From Diacronema lutheri (Eukaryota; Haptophyta; Pavlovophyceae; Pavlovales; Pavlovaceae), in contig JAGTXO010000005.1 in NCBI GenBank assembly GCA_019448385.1, forward strand, positions 1,116,001 to 1,180,000: a DNA stretch of 64,000 nt, given 5' to 3'. A program made the translations under genes and the position numbers. How positions within the stretch are numbered: position 1 is the first letter of the stretch; every line of letters starts with the position of its first letter. Below the pieces are notes generated by a model that had not been told where the DNA came from, did no database searches, and saw only the letters and a program-made list of their open reading frames with translations. Below are positions 46,567 to 59,132 of this stretch, in pieces.

Positions 46567-49500
46567 ATGCCCACCTTCGCGGCCACAAGCTGTTTCGCCG
46601 CGGCCGCGTTCTGGGACCGGGCGGCCGGCGCGGCCGGCGCGGATCCGATCGCCATCCGCGCGGCAGTTCGGGGCTGTATCGCACCGCTCAGCGATATCGA
46701 GCGGCCTCGCGGCCCGTCGGTCGCGCACCCGCTGTGGGACGTCCGATGCTGCGCGGACGCGCTCGCGCCGCGCGGCGGATGGGAGCCCGAGCGGGACGCG
46801 CACTTCCAACAGCTGCTCCGGCAGGCGCCGGTCGAGCTCAAACCATCCCACCAGTCGGGCAGATGGTCCGTGGGCCGGCGCGTTTGCGCACCCGGTGCGC
46901 GCGCCGAGGGCGACGATGCTCACTATCGCGCGCCGTGCGCTGTGCGTGCGCGCCCGCGCCCGCGCGCGCGCGCGCGCGCGCGCAGGGTTGCGCCGATCGG
47001 TGGCCTCGTCCAGATCGCGCGAGCATGGCACACGTCCGAGGCGTCGCTCTTCAACGCGCTGGCGCATGACGCTGCTTCGCGCGACGCTGCACGGCCGCGA
47101 ACGTGGCGGGCCGGCGCGCGCCGCGGCGGGCACGGGCTTCAAGCGGCCCTGCGCGCCCCCTCGGTGCACGCATCCACCTTGGCGGCGCTCGACGCGTTCT
47201 TTGCGTTTGAACAGTCCGCTGCGGGTGGCGACGGCGCTGCGGCCGAGGGCCCGGCGGGCAGTGCGGCGGAGCGCGCGCGCTCGGCCGTCGAGCAGCCGCA
47301 CGCGCGTGCACCGGCCGACGTGGCGCACGATGGCGTCAGCGAGGCGCGCGGGAGCGCGCGTGGCGCGCGCGCGGCCGAGCCGGCCGCGCTATCGCGCCTT
47401 TTTGCGTCTGCGCGCGCTGCGCCGCCGCCGTCGCACCCCGAGCCGAGCGCGCGCGCGGCCGCTCGTGAGCGCAAGCGCGACGGATATTCAAAAGCGGCTG
47501 GCACGGTGCTGCTCGCGGCTGCGATCGCCGCAGCAGTCCGCCGCGGCTGGGCCGCGCGCGCAAGCGCGGCCACACGCTGTGCGGTGTCGCAGCGCGACGA
47601 GGTCCCAGCGCGCGAGCGGATGGAGCGCACCGAGCAGACGCTCGCCGACGCGCGCGCGCAGGCGCTGCGCGCCGAGCGCGCGGCGGCAGAGGCGGAGGCG
47701 ATGGTGCGGCGCGTGCGCGAAGGCGGCGAGCTGCCGCGCACGGCCGACGGGCGCGCGCGACTCGATGCGCACACGCTGCTGCGCGCCGCCGGTGCGCCCG
47801 TGGCGCGCAAGCCCTCTTTGGCCGGCCCGTGCACGCCCGCCGCTCGGATCGACGTGCCGTCGGTGCAAACGGACGCGCCGGCCGTTTCGGCCACGTCTGG
47901 TGTGCACGATGGCGGCGGCGCGCCGAGCGTGGCGGCTGCAGCACCGGCCGCGTCCGTTACACCGCCGCGTTTGAGCGCGGCGCAGCACGTCGCCGAGTCG
48001 GGCGCTGCTGCTGCCGATTCGCCGGGCGAAGCGCACATGCCCGACGAGCAGCCGCAGCCGCAGCCGCAGCCGCAGCCGCAGCGCGTGATCGACGCCGCCA
48101 GCGCGCCCGGCGCGTCCGCTGCCGCGTCGCCCGAGCCGCTGCTTGCCGACGGGCGGGGCAGGCTGGGCGCGCGCGCGGGCGCGCGCACCGCCGAGCTGCG
48201 CATTGCGACGGCCGACGCGCAGGCCGCCGCGGCCGACGCGGCGGCAGCGCGCGCCGAGGCGGCCGTCAGCCGAGCGCACGCCGAGTCCGACGAGCACGCG
48301 CGGCTGAGCGCGCGTGCGCGCGCGCAGGAGCTTGCCAGGCAGCTCGTCGAGGCGAAGCACGCAGCGGCCGCGACGGCGCGCGAGCTCGCGCACGCGCGCG
48401 CGCGCGAGCGCTCGCCGGCCGCCGAGGCGGAGGCGGCGGCGAGGCACGCGGCGCTCGAGCGCGCGGCCGAGGCGCACGCCGCGCAGAGCACTGCGCTCGT
48501 CGCGGACGTGCGCGCGCTCACGCGGCGCGCGCACGAGGCGGAGCGCGCGGCGACGCGCGCCGAGCACGCCGAGCAACGTGCTCTCCTCGCCCTTGCCGGC
48601 GCGCAGCGCCACCATGCGGACGCAGCCGCTCGGCTCTGTACGCACATGGCGTCGCTGCGGCAGGCGCACGCACACGCGACCAACGAGCTGAACAAGCTGC
48701 GCGACGCGGCGCGCGAGGGCGAGCGTGCGGCAGCCGCCGAGTCCGCTGAGCTGCGCCGCACCGCGGCGGACGCGCGCGCGCGCCACGCGACCGAGATCGC
48801 CACCGCCGAGGCGCGCGCACGCGCCGCCGCCGCCGGGCGCGAGCAGCTCGAGGCTGAGCGCGATGGCGCACTGCGGCAGCTCGCGGGCGCCGAGCGGCGC
48901 GCGGCGGTGGCCGAGCTCGCGGAGCGCGCGCGCGAGGCCGAGGTGCCCGCTGGCGACGCGCTCGCGCGCCGCGCGGCGCCGTCGGCGGCGGCGCGCGCCG
49001 CAGCCGCGCGCGCGAGCGCGCACGAGCGCGCGCTCGCCGCCGAGCTGCGCGCCGCCGAGTGCGCGACGGCCGAGGCGCGCGCGCTCGCGGCGTCGGCGTC
49101 CTACTCAGAGGCGTGCGCGCGCGCCGAGCTCGGCCGGCGCGTGCACGAGATGGCCACGCAGCTCGATCTGAGCGCCGCTGCGGCGCGGCGGCGCGACGCT
49201 GAGCGCGCGCGCGCGCTTTCCGACGCCGAGCGCGCGCACCGCACGGCGCGGGTCGAGGCGTCGCGGCTGCAGTGGCGTGTGCGCGAGGTGGAGGCGGAGC
49301 TGCGCGAGCTGCGCCGCGCGCAGCACGCGCCGTCCGCGTCGCACGGCGGCTCGCCCGCGGCCTCGTCCAATGGCCGGTGTGCCTGCGCTCGAGCAACGAC
49401 CGAAGCGAGCGCCGACTCCGTTGAGGCCGTGACGCGCGCGGAGGCGGGCGCGGCGGCGGGCGCGCGCGCCGCCGCGCCGGCTGGCGCGTCCGCTGCCGCC

Positions 49501-50813
49501 GCTGCGCCCGCACCCGCGCCCGCCGCCGACGCGGCGCGCGGCACGCCGCCCGCGCCGCGCGCGCTGGCCGTCGGCGCGGCGCGCGGCACGATGGCCACGC
49601 CCGTCTCGCCGCCTGTCGGCGCGCTGCGCGAGATTAAGCTCCCATCCGCGTGCGACTTTGCCACCGCGCGGGCCAAGGAGTGCATGACCCCCGAGCCTGT
49701 GCTCGCGGGCTCACTCCCAACGCCCTCACGCCACTCTCACCAGCGGCAGGTATGGCCCACCGTTGCAGAGCAGCAGCCGACCGTTGGACCGCACCAGCCG
49801 CACTCGCCGCTTGTGCACGCGGCGGCGCGCGCGGCGGAAGCTGAGGCGACCTCGCACGGCGCGGTCGCCGCGTGCGCGCGCGGCGACGCGGCGGCGGCGG
49901 CGGTCGCGGCGGCCGCCGCCGCAGACGCGCGCGCCACGTGCGCCGCGTGCGCGAGCGGCGCCGACTCTGCGAGCGAGCACAAGCGCGCGCGGCCCGAGGA
50001 TGTGCCCTCCTCCGCGGCCGCGCTCGCCAACCAGCCGCGCCGCGTCCTCAAGAGCGCGCTCCGCTCGACCGACCCGTCCGCCGCGCTGTCGAGCGCGTCG
50101 GGCGGCGAGTCGGCGGACGACTGCGCCCTCGCCGCCGCCCTCTCTCACGACCAGCGCACATACACGCACGTTGCACCGCGCCGCGCCGCCGCCGCGCCGC
50201 GCCGCTCGCCGCCGCCACCGCCGCCGCCGGTGACGCCCGCGCGCCGCCGCATGAGCGCGCCGCCCGTGACCATCGCACACGCGCCGCTCGGCGTCGGCGC
50301 GCGGCGCGCCGACGGCGCACGCGCCGCCGCCGCGCCGCCGGTGCAACCGCGTGGGCCGAGCGGCGGCGATGAGGGCACCCATCTTGCGCCGATCGAGCAG
50401 TCCGCGGCGCGCATGGCACGGCAGGCGCGGCGCGCGGACGCGCTGCCCGAGAGTGCGGCCGCGCTCGCCGCGGGCGCACGCGCACGCCCGCCCGCCGCGC
50501 GCGCCGCCGCACCCGCCAGCCTGCGGATCGCGTCACCGCACAGCGCGCCACCGACCGGGCCTGGGCCGCCGTCGGGCGGCAGGCCGCTCGCGGCGATGGA
50601 CCGGCGACCGGTTGGCAGCGTGTCAGGGCTGCCGGCAGTGTCGCCGCTCGTGCCGCCGCCGCCGCCGCACGTGCAGTCCAACCGCGCCTCGCCGCGCGCG
50701 CACGTGGCCACGGACATCACGGCGCGCGGCACAGCGCACACGACCGGCGCCGAGCGCGCGCCGTCGTGCGGCGGCGGAGGCTCAACGCATGTGCCGCAGC
50801 CCACGCAATCGCT

Positions 50814-50845
<32 letters not shown>

Positions 50846-51477
50846 ACGACGGCTCTGGCGCGCGCGTGCCCTCGCCCCGCGCGCAGCCATCGTCATTTTC
50901 TGCGCTCGTGCACGGGCCGCTGCAGCCCCTCCATGTGCTCGGCGCCGGCTGGGCGCGGCGGTCGCCGCGCCCGTCGCCGTCGCCGCGCCGCGAGCCGCTG
51001 ACGCGCGAGCCGTCTCGGCGTTGGGTGGGCGGGGACGTCGCGCCGCCGTGCGAGACGGTCGAGCCGAGCCGCTGCACGTCGCCATTGTCGCAGGCGCGCT
51101 TCTTGCAGCACCCCGAATACACGGGCGGCGACCACTCGACCGAACGGGACGTCGACGATGGCGAGGAGGGCAACGATGGCGACGACGTGCTCCCGCGCGG
51201 CGCGCCCGAGCCGCTGTCACGGCGCGAGCGCGCGCCGTCAATGCCGTGTATTCGCGACGGGTATGAGGACGACATGTACGCGCACATGGCGACGGTCGCG
51301 GAGAGCATCGCGGAGAGCCCGCCGCTGCCAGCGGCGCTGCTCCGCTCGTCGTCCATGCCGCACGCCGTGCCCAAGCCTTCGCCCGGTGGCGGCGAGAAGG
51401 AGAAGCCCGGGCCGTCGGAGGCTGCGAGCCTCGCGGTCAAGAAGCTCGTCTCAATGATGACGCATCCGCTCGGCTGA
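46567..51477 (+). CDS. Giant Ala-rich coiled-coil protein with disordered proline-rich tail, function unknown
   Basis: One open frame of 1,636 codons, possibly with small unspliced introns near 46890-46990. The first about 90 residues are globular (FAATSCFAAAAFWDRAAG, HPLWDVRCCADALAPRGGW) and do not match a family I know. Residues about 360-400 and 540-930 are Ala/Arg/Glu coiled coil. The rest is Pro/Ala/Ser-rich, with a polyproline run (about 1415-1430) and a more ordered acidic segment near the end (RDGYEDDMYAHMATVAESIAESPP). A cytoskeletal or basal-body scaffold is the best guess. The start lies 74 bp from that of the divergent methyltransferase. Confidence 0.65.
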
Positions 51478-51733
51478 TGACGGGCCGTCGCGATTCGCTC
51501 TGTGTCGCCCGCTCCGCGCGGCCGCGTCCTCCTTTTCCGTGCGCCTTGTCTTCCTCAATCGTTTGCTGAAGTGAGTCACCCTGAGCTCCCACTCACTCAC
51601 AGCTTGAGAATCCCGCCCGCGCGACTGTTACAGCGCACACTCAGGCGGTTACATACGTCACCTGTGTGCCGCCCCTTGCTCGGCCGGACTGCGAGGAGGG
51701 CGTGAGCAGTGGAGGCAAACCGTGTCGCGTCGG

Positions 51734-54700
51734 ATGTCGACGGCGGCGGGCAGCCTCGCGTTGAGCGTCCACGCGGAGGCAACATGCATCACCACCGACG
51801 CGCACCAGCTCCTCGTTGTCGCCAAGCTCACGGGCGCACCGCGCGCCATGCGCGCGCAGACTGCGGCGGACGCGTGCGACTCACTCAGGCCTCGCGCCAC
51901 CGGCGCGCAAGCGCACGTGCGCGGCGCGGCGGAGGCCTCAGCTGCGGAGAGCGAGGTGGACGACGACGACCACGTCTCGCTCGAGCAGTGCGGGCTCGGC
52001 TGGCGCGTGTGCAAGCCGCTGCGCCGGCGCTCGCCCTGGGCGCTCGCCGCGCAGCGCGTGACGATGCGCGTCGAGACGTCGTCCGGCGCGCGGGTCGAGC
52101 AGCTCTGCCTCCTCGAGCCCGCAGCGATGTACGCGTGCGTGCGCCTCTTCCTTGCGCGATTGTGCCGTCTGCTCACGTCCTCGCAGCGGCGCTCTCTCCC
52201 GCATGCCTCGCCTCGCGCGCCGCTGCGCCCCCTCCCCATCCTCCCCTTTCCCCCCTCGCCCTTCCCGCGCACGCGCGTACAACGCCGCGGCGCGCGCGGC
52301 CGCCTGTGCTGAGCTTCGCGTCTTACGTCGTCTCGTTCCATCTCTCGCCCCTCCCCCCCATCCCCAACCGCGCGCGCCGCCGTCGCGCCGCGCAGGCTCG
52401 GCGACGGGCGCCGACCGAGCGGCGGCTTGAGCGCGGCCCCGCTCACCGACCACGCGCCGGGCTGCGCGGGCAACAGCGACGCGTGCGCGACGGTCTCGTT
52501 GAACGAAGTCGCCGCCGGCGAGAGCGTGTACGTGCCGATCGCGCTGCGCGTCCTCGCCCAGGGCGCCAAGTCGGACGACCCGTCTACGCCCGCGCGCGAG
52601 CCGCTGAGTGTGCGTGTCACTGTCATCTACTTTGACTGTACCACCGTCATGCCGGCCGAGGCCGAGGCGGCGATCGAGCTCGCGCGCGCACCGCCGTCCG
52701 ACGTGGACGAGGCCGTGGCGCACGCACAGCCCGTCGGCGCGCGCGTCTCTGCGGCCATCGTACGAGCCGAACGCGTGCGCATCCATGCGGAGGGTGCGCT
52801 CGCCGCCGCGGCCGCGAGCGCCAACGCCAGCGACGTGCCCGGCGCGCGCGACATCCTGCTGCGCGCGCTGCGCGAGCTGCCTGCGCTGACGGGCGCGAAC
52901 ACGAAGCTCGCCGACGCGCTCGAGCACGCGCCCGGCTCGCGCGCGGCCGCGCGGGTCGGCTCGTTGCGCGAGGCCATGCGCGTGCTCGATGCCGCGGCCG
53001 AACGCCGGCATGGCGGCTGGGCAAGCGTGTGCGCGCTGGCGGCGTCGCACGCCGATGGCCTGCACGTGCGCAACGCCGCCCAGCCGCACGCCGAGGCCGC
53101 GCAGGCGGGTGGCGCGCGCGAGGGTCGGCTGTACTGCGCGGTGCACGGCGCGATCCCCGCGTCGCCGCCGCCCGTTGGAGGGCGCGGCTTCGGCGGCGCG
53201 GGCAACGCAACGCCCGGCGGCGCGGCCAACGCCAACACCGGCGCGCATTCCGCGGGCGCGGGCCCTACGCTCTCGCTCGCGGGGGTCTCTTGTCACCCGC
53301 ACGGCCGGCTTAGCTGCTCGCCGTCCGCCGCGCCCGCCGCTGGCTCGCCGCTTGCAGGCGCGGGCAGCTCGCTGGGCTCTGCGCTCGGCGGCGCGTCGGG
53401 CAGCGCGGACGCGCGCGGCTCGCTCAAGCCGCGCGCCCTCGCATCGCCGCTGTGCGGCTGTGGCTTCGGCTGCGCGCCGCCCGCCTCCTCCGTCGGCGCG
53501 GGGGGCACAACAGCGTGCGACGCCGGCCTTGTCAGCCGGGCCGTCCAGGCGCGCGGTGCGGGCGCGACCGCGCCCGCTGCGCCCGCCTCGCCGCTGTCCG
53601 CGCGCCGCGGCTGCGCGCCTTCGCATCCCGCGAGCGCTCCATCCGATGGGGCGCAGCGCGTTTCAACGGACGGTGCTAACGGCAGCAGCAATGGTGGCAG
53701 CGGCAGCGGCAGCGGCAGCATCCGCGCACCACCGGACGGCTGGCGCGCACCGGACAGCCGGCGCGCACTGGGCGGCGGCAGCTCGCCTCTCGGAAGCATC
53801 GGCGCTGCGGGCGGCGGCGCATGCGCGGCGCGTGGTCAGCCGCCGTTTGCCGCGTCGGGCACGCAGCCGCGCGCTGTGCCAGCGTCGGCCGTTGGCCCGC
53901 CGCGCACGTGGCAGTTGCGCGGGCGGAGCGCACATTCGGAGGCGGATGCGCGCGCGTTGAGCGGCGGGCTGCGCGCCGCCGGCGTGGGTGCACAGGGCGG
54001 CGGCGGCGGCGGTGGTGGGGGCACGCCTGTTAGTGCTGGCGCGTTCCTCACCGTCGCGCGGCAGCCCGCGCCGCTCGGCGGTGCGCCCGCCGCGGCCGGC
54101 GGCGCGTCTTCGCCCGTCTCGCACCCGGTCACGCAGCCTGTCTCGCTGGCCGTCGACGGGTTTGGTCCCGTCGCGCTGGCGCAATCGAGCGGCGGTGGCG
54201 CGGCGGGAGTCGGCAGTACGCTCGCTCTCGCCGCCGCGGTACCCGGCGCGAACGGATCCGTTGCGCTGGGTGTGCTGTTGCCGAGCGCGTGCGCCGCTGC
54301 GGGCTGCCGCCTCTCGCCATCGTGTGCGCTCCCGGCCTGCGCAGCACACAAGCCGCCGCCGCCGCCACCCATCCGTCTCCTGCGCGGGCGCGCGCGAGCA
54401 CCACCGGCGCAGCTGCAGCCGCTGCACGCGCATCCGGCGTGCGCGTGCGCGCACGATGGCCTTGCGTGCACGGCGAGCGCGATCGGCGGATCGGCCGTGG
54501 CGCTCGCATCCGGCGCGCCGCTGGCGAGCGGCGCCGCCGCCGACGTCTGCGGCATGGGCGTCGGCGTGCCGGGCGCGTGCGCGGGGCTCGCGACGAGCGG
54601 GCCGGGCGCCGGCCGGCCGCACGCCGAGGCGTGGCTGTGCCGGCTGCTCGGGCGGCCATTGCCCGTCAGCCTGCCCGAAGACGTCGTGTGGATGATCTTG

Positions 54701-56440
54701 AGGCACGTGCCGCCCGCGCTCGCCTTCGACGAGGCGCAGCAGCCGCCCACGCTGCTCGTCGACCGGGCGGCTGGCACGCGCGGTGTGTTTGCCACCATCT
54801 CAGCTGCGCTCCGCGCGGCGCACCACGGTGATCGCATCCTCGTGCGGCCGGGCGTCTACCGCGAGTCGCTGCAGGTCGACGTGTGCGTTGCAATCGTCGG
54901 GCTGCCCGCCGGCGCGCACTCGGCCGGCGCGCACGGCGCGCAGCCGAGCGCGCGCGTCGGGCCGGGCGTCGGCGCGGGCGCGAGCGCGGGCGCGGGCGCG
55001 GGCGCGGGCGCGAGCACGGGCGCGGGCGGCTGCGGCGTTGTGATCAGCAGCGCGCGCAACCACGCGCTTCAGTCGAGCGCGCACCTTGCGAGCGTGTGCG
55101 GCGTCACGCTGCGCCAGACGGGCAGTACAGGCCGGTCGTGCTTGCTCACGTCGCGCGGCACGCTCGAGGTGCGCTCGTGCGACGTGACCTCGGCGTGCGG
55201 ACTATGCGTCGAGGTGACGGACGGCGCGGCGCCGCTCATTCGGAACTGCCGCGTGCACGAGGGCCTCGCGGCCGGACTCTGGTTCCGTGCGGGCGGGTCC
55301 GGGCTGGTCGAGGGGTGCGAGATTGCGCGCAACGGCTGGTCGGGCGTGCAGATCTCGGAGGGCGCGCACCCATCGCTGCTGCACAACTCGATCCACGACA
55401 ACAAATCGGCGGGGATTATCTCATTCAACGGTGGGCGCGGCCTCGCGTGCCGTAACGAGATTTGGAGTAACGGCAAGGGCGGCGTGCAGGTGCGCTCGGG
55501 CGCCTTCCCCGTGCTGCTGCGCAACACGATCCGCGATGAGCGCTCCTTTGGCATCTGGGTCTACGAGAATGGGCTCGGCCGCTTCGAGCGCAACGAGATC
55601 ATTGACAACGCGTGGTCGGGGCTTCAAGTCGAGGAGGGGTCGATGCCGACCGTTACGGCCAACCGGCTGTGCGGCAACCGATCTGCGGGTATTGTGGTGT
55701 ACAACCGCGGCTCGGGTGAGGCGGCGAAGCACGGCCGCCGCCGATCCGCGCGCGTGCGCGCGACTTGCGAGCTTACCGCTGCGCCTTGCGCGTGTGCAGG
55801 TGTGTACGAGTGGAACGACATTTCAAACAATGGGCGCTGCGGCGTGCAGATTAAGAGCGGCAGGTGAGTGCGGCGAGCACAATGCGGCAGGGCGCCGCGC
55901 CGCAGCCTCCGCTGCGCGCGCACTCACGTTGGCCGCCGCCCCGTTCACGCGCGCGCGCGCGCGCGCGCGGCGCGCAGCGCGCCGTGCTTCCGCTTCAACC
56001 GCATTCACCACGAGAAGCAGGCGGGTGTGCTGACCGCTGAGGACGGGAGCGGCCTGCTTGAGCACAACGACATCTTCGACAACCAATGGTCGGGCGTACA
56101 GACCGAAGGACCGTCCGACCCGCTCCTCCGGCGCAACCGGATCCACCACAACGGCGGCGCCGGATTCATCGCTTACCAGAACGGCTCGGGCGTGCTCGAG
56201 CACAACGACATTTACGACAACCGGAAATACGGCGTCCAGTCCAAGACGGGCGGCCATCCGACCGTGCGGCACAATCGGATCCACGACAAGGCGTTCGCAA
56301 TCTACCTGACCGAGCACGGCGCGGGCGTCTTTGAGGGCAACTCGCTGCACGGCATTGGCGCCGGTCGGCAGGGCTCGGGCATCTATGCAGCTGCCGACTG
56401 CAGCCCCGTGCTGCTGAGCAACAGTGAGGACGAGCCGTGA
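51734..56440 (+). CDS. Right-handed beta-helix (FBXO10/11-like CASH repeat) protein
   Basis: Exons 51734-52128, 52396-55715, 55800-55863 and 55978-56440 give 1,413 residues. The N-terminal about 330 residues are globular (VSLEQCGLGWRVCKPLRRRS, SVRVTVIYFDCTTVMPAEAE) and unassigned. A Ser/Gly/Ala-rich linker of about 450 residues follows. Then an F-box-like first helix, PVSLPEDVVWMILRHVPPAL. The last about 480 residues are PbH1/CASH repeats of about 23 residues (AGLWFRAGGSGLVEGCEIAR, NGWSGVQISEGAHPSLLHNS, IHDNKSAGIISFNGGRG and so on), preceded by an entry segment ISAALRAAHHGDRILVRPGV. FBXO10/11 ubiquitin-ligase receptors have this order. With most of the F-box missing, SCF membership is uncertain. 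Splice joins fall exactly between repeat turns. Confidence 0.85.
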
Positions 56441-57209
56441 GCCGTCGGCAGATTCAGGCACGCGCGTCAGCGCCTGCCAGGTCCGTGTTGCACACGGGAC
56501 TATATACGGCGCGGTCCGGGCTGGTCCGGCCAGTGTAAGGCTGAGAGTACGACCCGGGTCGTACAATCAAGGGTTAAAAGCCAGCCAATGAGCGCTCGAG
56601 GGGTCGGGGCGAGGCTTATGACGAGCCTAGGACCGAGACACCCTCCTGACCGGCCGATTTGGAGTAGAATTCGGGGTCGAGCGGGCGGAGGGCCCGAGCC
56701 GGGCCGACGGAGGGTCCGACCCCGGAATGCGGGCGACCGGAAGGGCTTGGGTGATTTACGCCTAGTAGAATAGAATGGCGGATTCCGGGGGGGCTCGCAA
56801 CTGGCATCGCGCAAGCTGAGGCCCCCTGACTGACCGGACCGCGCCGAGTGCGCGTGCACCCCGTGGAGGGCGCGGCCAGTCGGACACTCTTCGCGACTGA
56901 GCTCGCCGCGGCATACCGTGCGCTGCGCCGGCGCGCTACTTGCCGTTGGCCGAGCTGCGGGTGTTGCGCACCGCCGTGTTGCGCAGCCAGCGGCTGGATG
57001 CGCCGGTGGCCGGAACCTTGGCGCGCTTTGGCTAAGCGACCTCGGCCTGCACAGACTCGAACGCGTGCGTAAACTCGAGGCGTTGCAGGTGGCGAGCACG
57101 TGAGTTCGCGTAGGAGGTCTTGTACTCGGTGGCCTGACTGTCGACCGACGAGAGCTTGGGCGAGTTCGGCGGCACGTTGGCTCACTTGGGCTCGGTGCGC
57201 GGCTCTGCC

Positions 57210-57242
<33 letters not shown>

Positions 57243-58490
57243 CTTCGGACTCGCTGCCCGGCTCTGCCTGTGCGGGCGCGATGCACTCGGACTCGATGCC
57301 CGGCTCTGCCTTCGTGGGCGCGGTCGCGGGCACGGGCGCGCCCTCGACCCCGTCGCGGTTGAAGACATCGAACTCGACGCACACGCCGTGGTCCTTGAAG
57401 TCGGTGGCCTCGCTGTCGTTCGCGTAAGCCTCGGGCGAACTCGCAACGAGCGACGACATCTCGGCGTGGAGCCAGCACATCTCATGCTGCACCGCGTGTT
57501 CAGGTTCTCGAGCGCTCCGTTGAAAGAGTCACTCTCACCGAGGCGCTCGCTGCACCACACCAGATAGCCATCGAGCTTGTGAGCGTGCTCGTGCGCCCGT
57601 GCGAGGTCCTTGGAGAGCGCGTCGGCGCGCGCGCACATGCCGTCGCATGACTTGGCCGGTGTCATGCTGTGCTTCCAAGGCCTGGTGCTCGGCGTTGAGC
57701 GTGTCGTGATCCTCGCGAACGAGCTGCAACCAGCTGCAGCAGCCGCGCGACGCCGCTGTCGCCGACGATGCGCTGGAGCATGTGGCCCATGAGGTGTGCG
57801 CGGCACGTGGCGAGCGCCACATTTTTGCGCAGCAGCGCGAGGATCCGGGCGCCGCGGACGAGCCGGCCCATGCACTTGAGCGCGTAGATTCGGCCGCACA
57901 TGCACGCGCCGACGACCGAGTCGGCGGGCCCGCCGTCGAGCCAAAAGTTGGCCTCGGCCGCATCGCGGCGGCGGGCGACGCGCTGAAGGATGCGCACGCG
58001 GTAGTGCCGGTCGACGAGCAGCTCGTCGCCGAAGATCTCGTCGGGCAGCAGCTCGGAGACGTTCTGGGGGTACATGCTGTGCGAGCGTGCACGCGACGAG
58101 ATCTCGTCGGGCGTGCCGTCCGTTCGTTCAGAGCAGAGCGCGTCGGACCGGCAGACAGACGATGCAGCGCGCGAAGGCACCTGCGGCGCGCGGCGTGGCC
58201 TCGCGTGCCGTCACGAAGCCGCCTGCGCGCACTGCGGAGGCGGCGAGCGCGACGAGGGCGGGCGCGGACGAGGTGCTGAGCGGCGTCACGTACGCGCCCT
58301 CGCTCGCCGAGCTCGACGCCGCGGCGCTGACGATGCGCGCGGCGTACCACACCGACCGCCCCTGAGACGATGCGCGGCGCCCGCGGAGGACTGGTCCGTT
58401 GGCGCGCAAACCGTGGGCGAAAGGGCGCGAAGCCAACGGCCGTCCGCGCACGTTCAAACGCGCGCATACGGGTGGCATCCTCCCACCTTC
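56441..58490 (-). pseudogene. Region with decayed coding-like pieces, unrecognised
   Basis: No intact gene is visible over 2 kb. On the minus strand, protein-like stretches occur in more than one frame, for example one beginning MYPQNVSELLPDEIFGDELL near 58072, and others near 57640-57480 and 57490-57280. They have normal amino-acid composition, unlike the Arg/Ala shadow frames around them. They could be remnants of one gene or badly spliced exons. The family is unknown. The region borders the long inverted repeat and may belong to the same inserted DNA. Confidence 0.4.
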
Positions 58491-58813
58491 GGCGCCGCTT
58501 TCTAAAAGGGTGTAGGGTGTAGGGTGTAGGATGCAAAACAAGCCCTCCCCACATTTGGGCCCGACGTCATTCCTTCTTCGAAGCAGTGACGTTACTCACA
58601 TACGAGTACCTTTACTTAGTGTAGGATGTATCTATTCTCTAGGTATTTGCATAGTGTAGGGTGTAGGATAAGTACGGTTACGAAAGTCCTACAGGGAGTG
58701 AAGGAATGACGCTGTGACGAAAGAAGGAATGACGTCGGGCCCAGATGTGGGGAGGGCTTGTTTTGCATCCTACACCCTACACCCTACACCCTTTTGAAAA
58801 GCGGCGGCGCCTC
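58491..58813. repeat. Long inverted repeat built on TGTAGGG units (hairpin-forming)
   Basis: Arms 58504-58578 and 58721-58795 are 75 bp each and inverted copies with a single mismatch (ACATTT versus ACATCT). The pairing extends imperfectly into the flanks (GGCGCCGCTTT against AAAAGCGGCGGCGCC). Each arm begins with three TGTAGGG/TGTAGGA units and carries a GGAATGACGTCGGGCCC end. The 142-bp spacer is AT-richer than anything nearby and contains more TGTAGG copies. It looks like a foldback/MITE-type element or the junction of two oppositely oriented mobile elements. No target-site duplication is certain. Confidence 0.85.
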
Positions 58814-59132
58814 AGAGCATGGCGGCTCGACAGCATGGCGCCTATACAGCATGGCGTCGTCCAGCGTCACGCCGCGTCGTGGTCCTGCCGCTCCTCCGTG
58901 GCGCACGGATGGCGCTCCTCCGTGACGCAGCCGAACGACGTCGCGGCGTCACGGCCCGGGCGCAGTCGCCATCCTGGACGCCACGCTGTCCTGCAGAGCG
59001 TCCTGTGTGCGTGGCTTTGCCCTCGAGCGCCGCCGGACACTCGACGCTGGCGCCGAGGCCGGCGCGTCCGCCATCGGCCAGGACGAGCAGGTCGAGGCAG
59101 AGGCGGGCGAGGCGTGCGTCGCCGGCGTGACG

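Noticed and set aside
47139-49023. Minus-strand ORFs of 500-550 codons inside the coiled-coil gene at 46567-51477
   Set aside because: Ser/Ala/Cys- or Arg-rich shadows. The plus frame is longer and has heptad structure.
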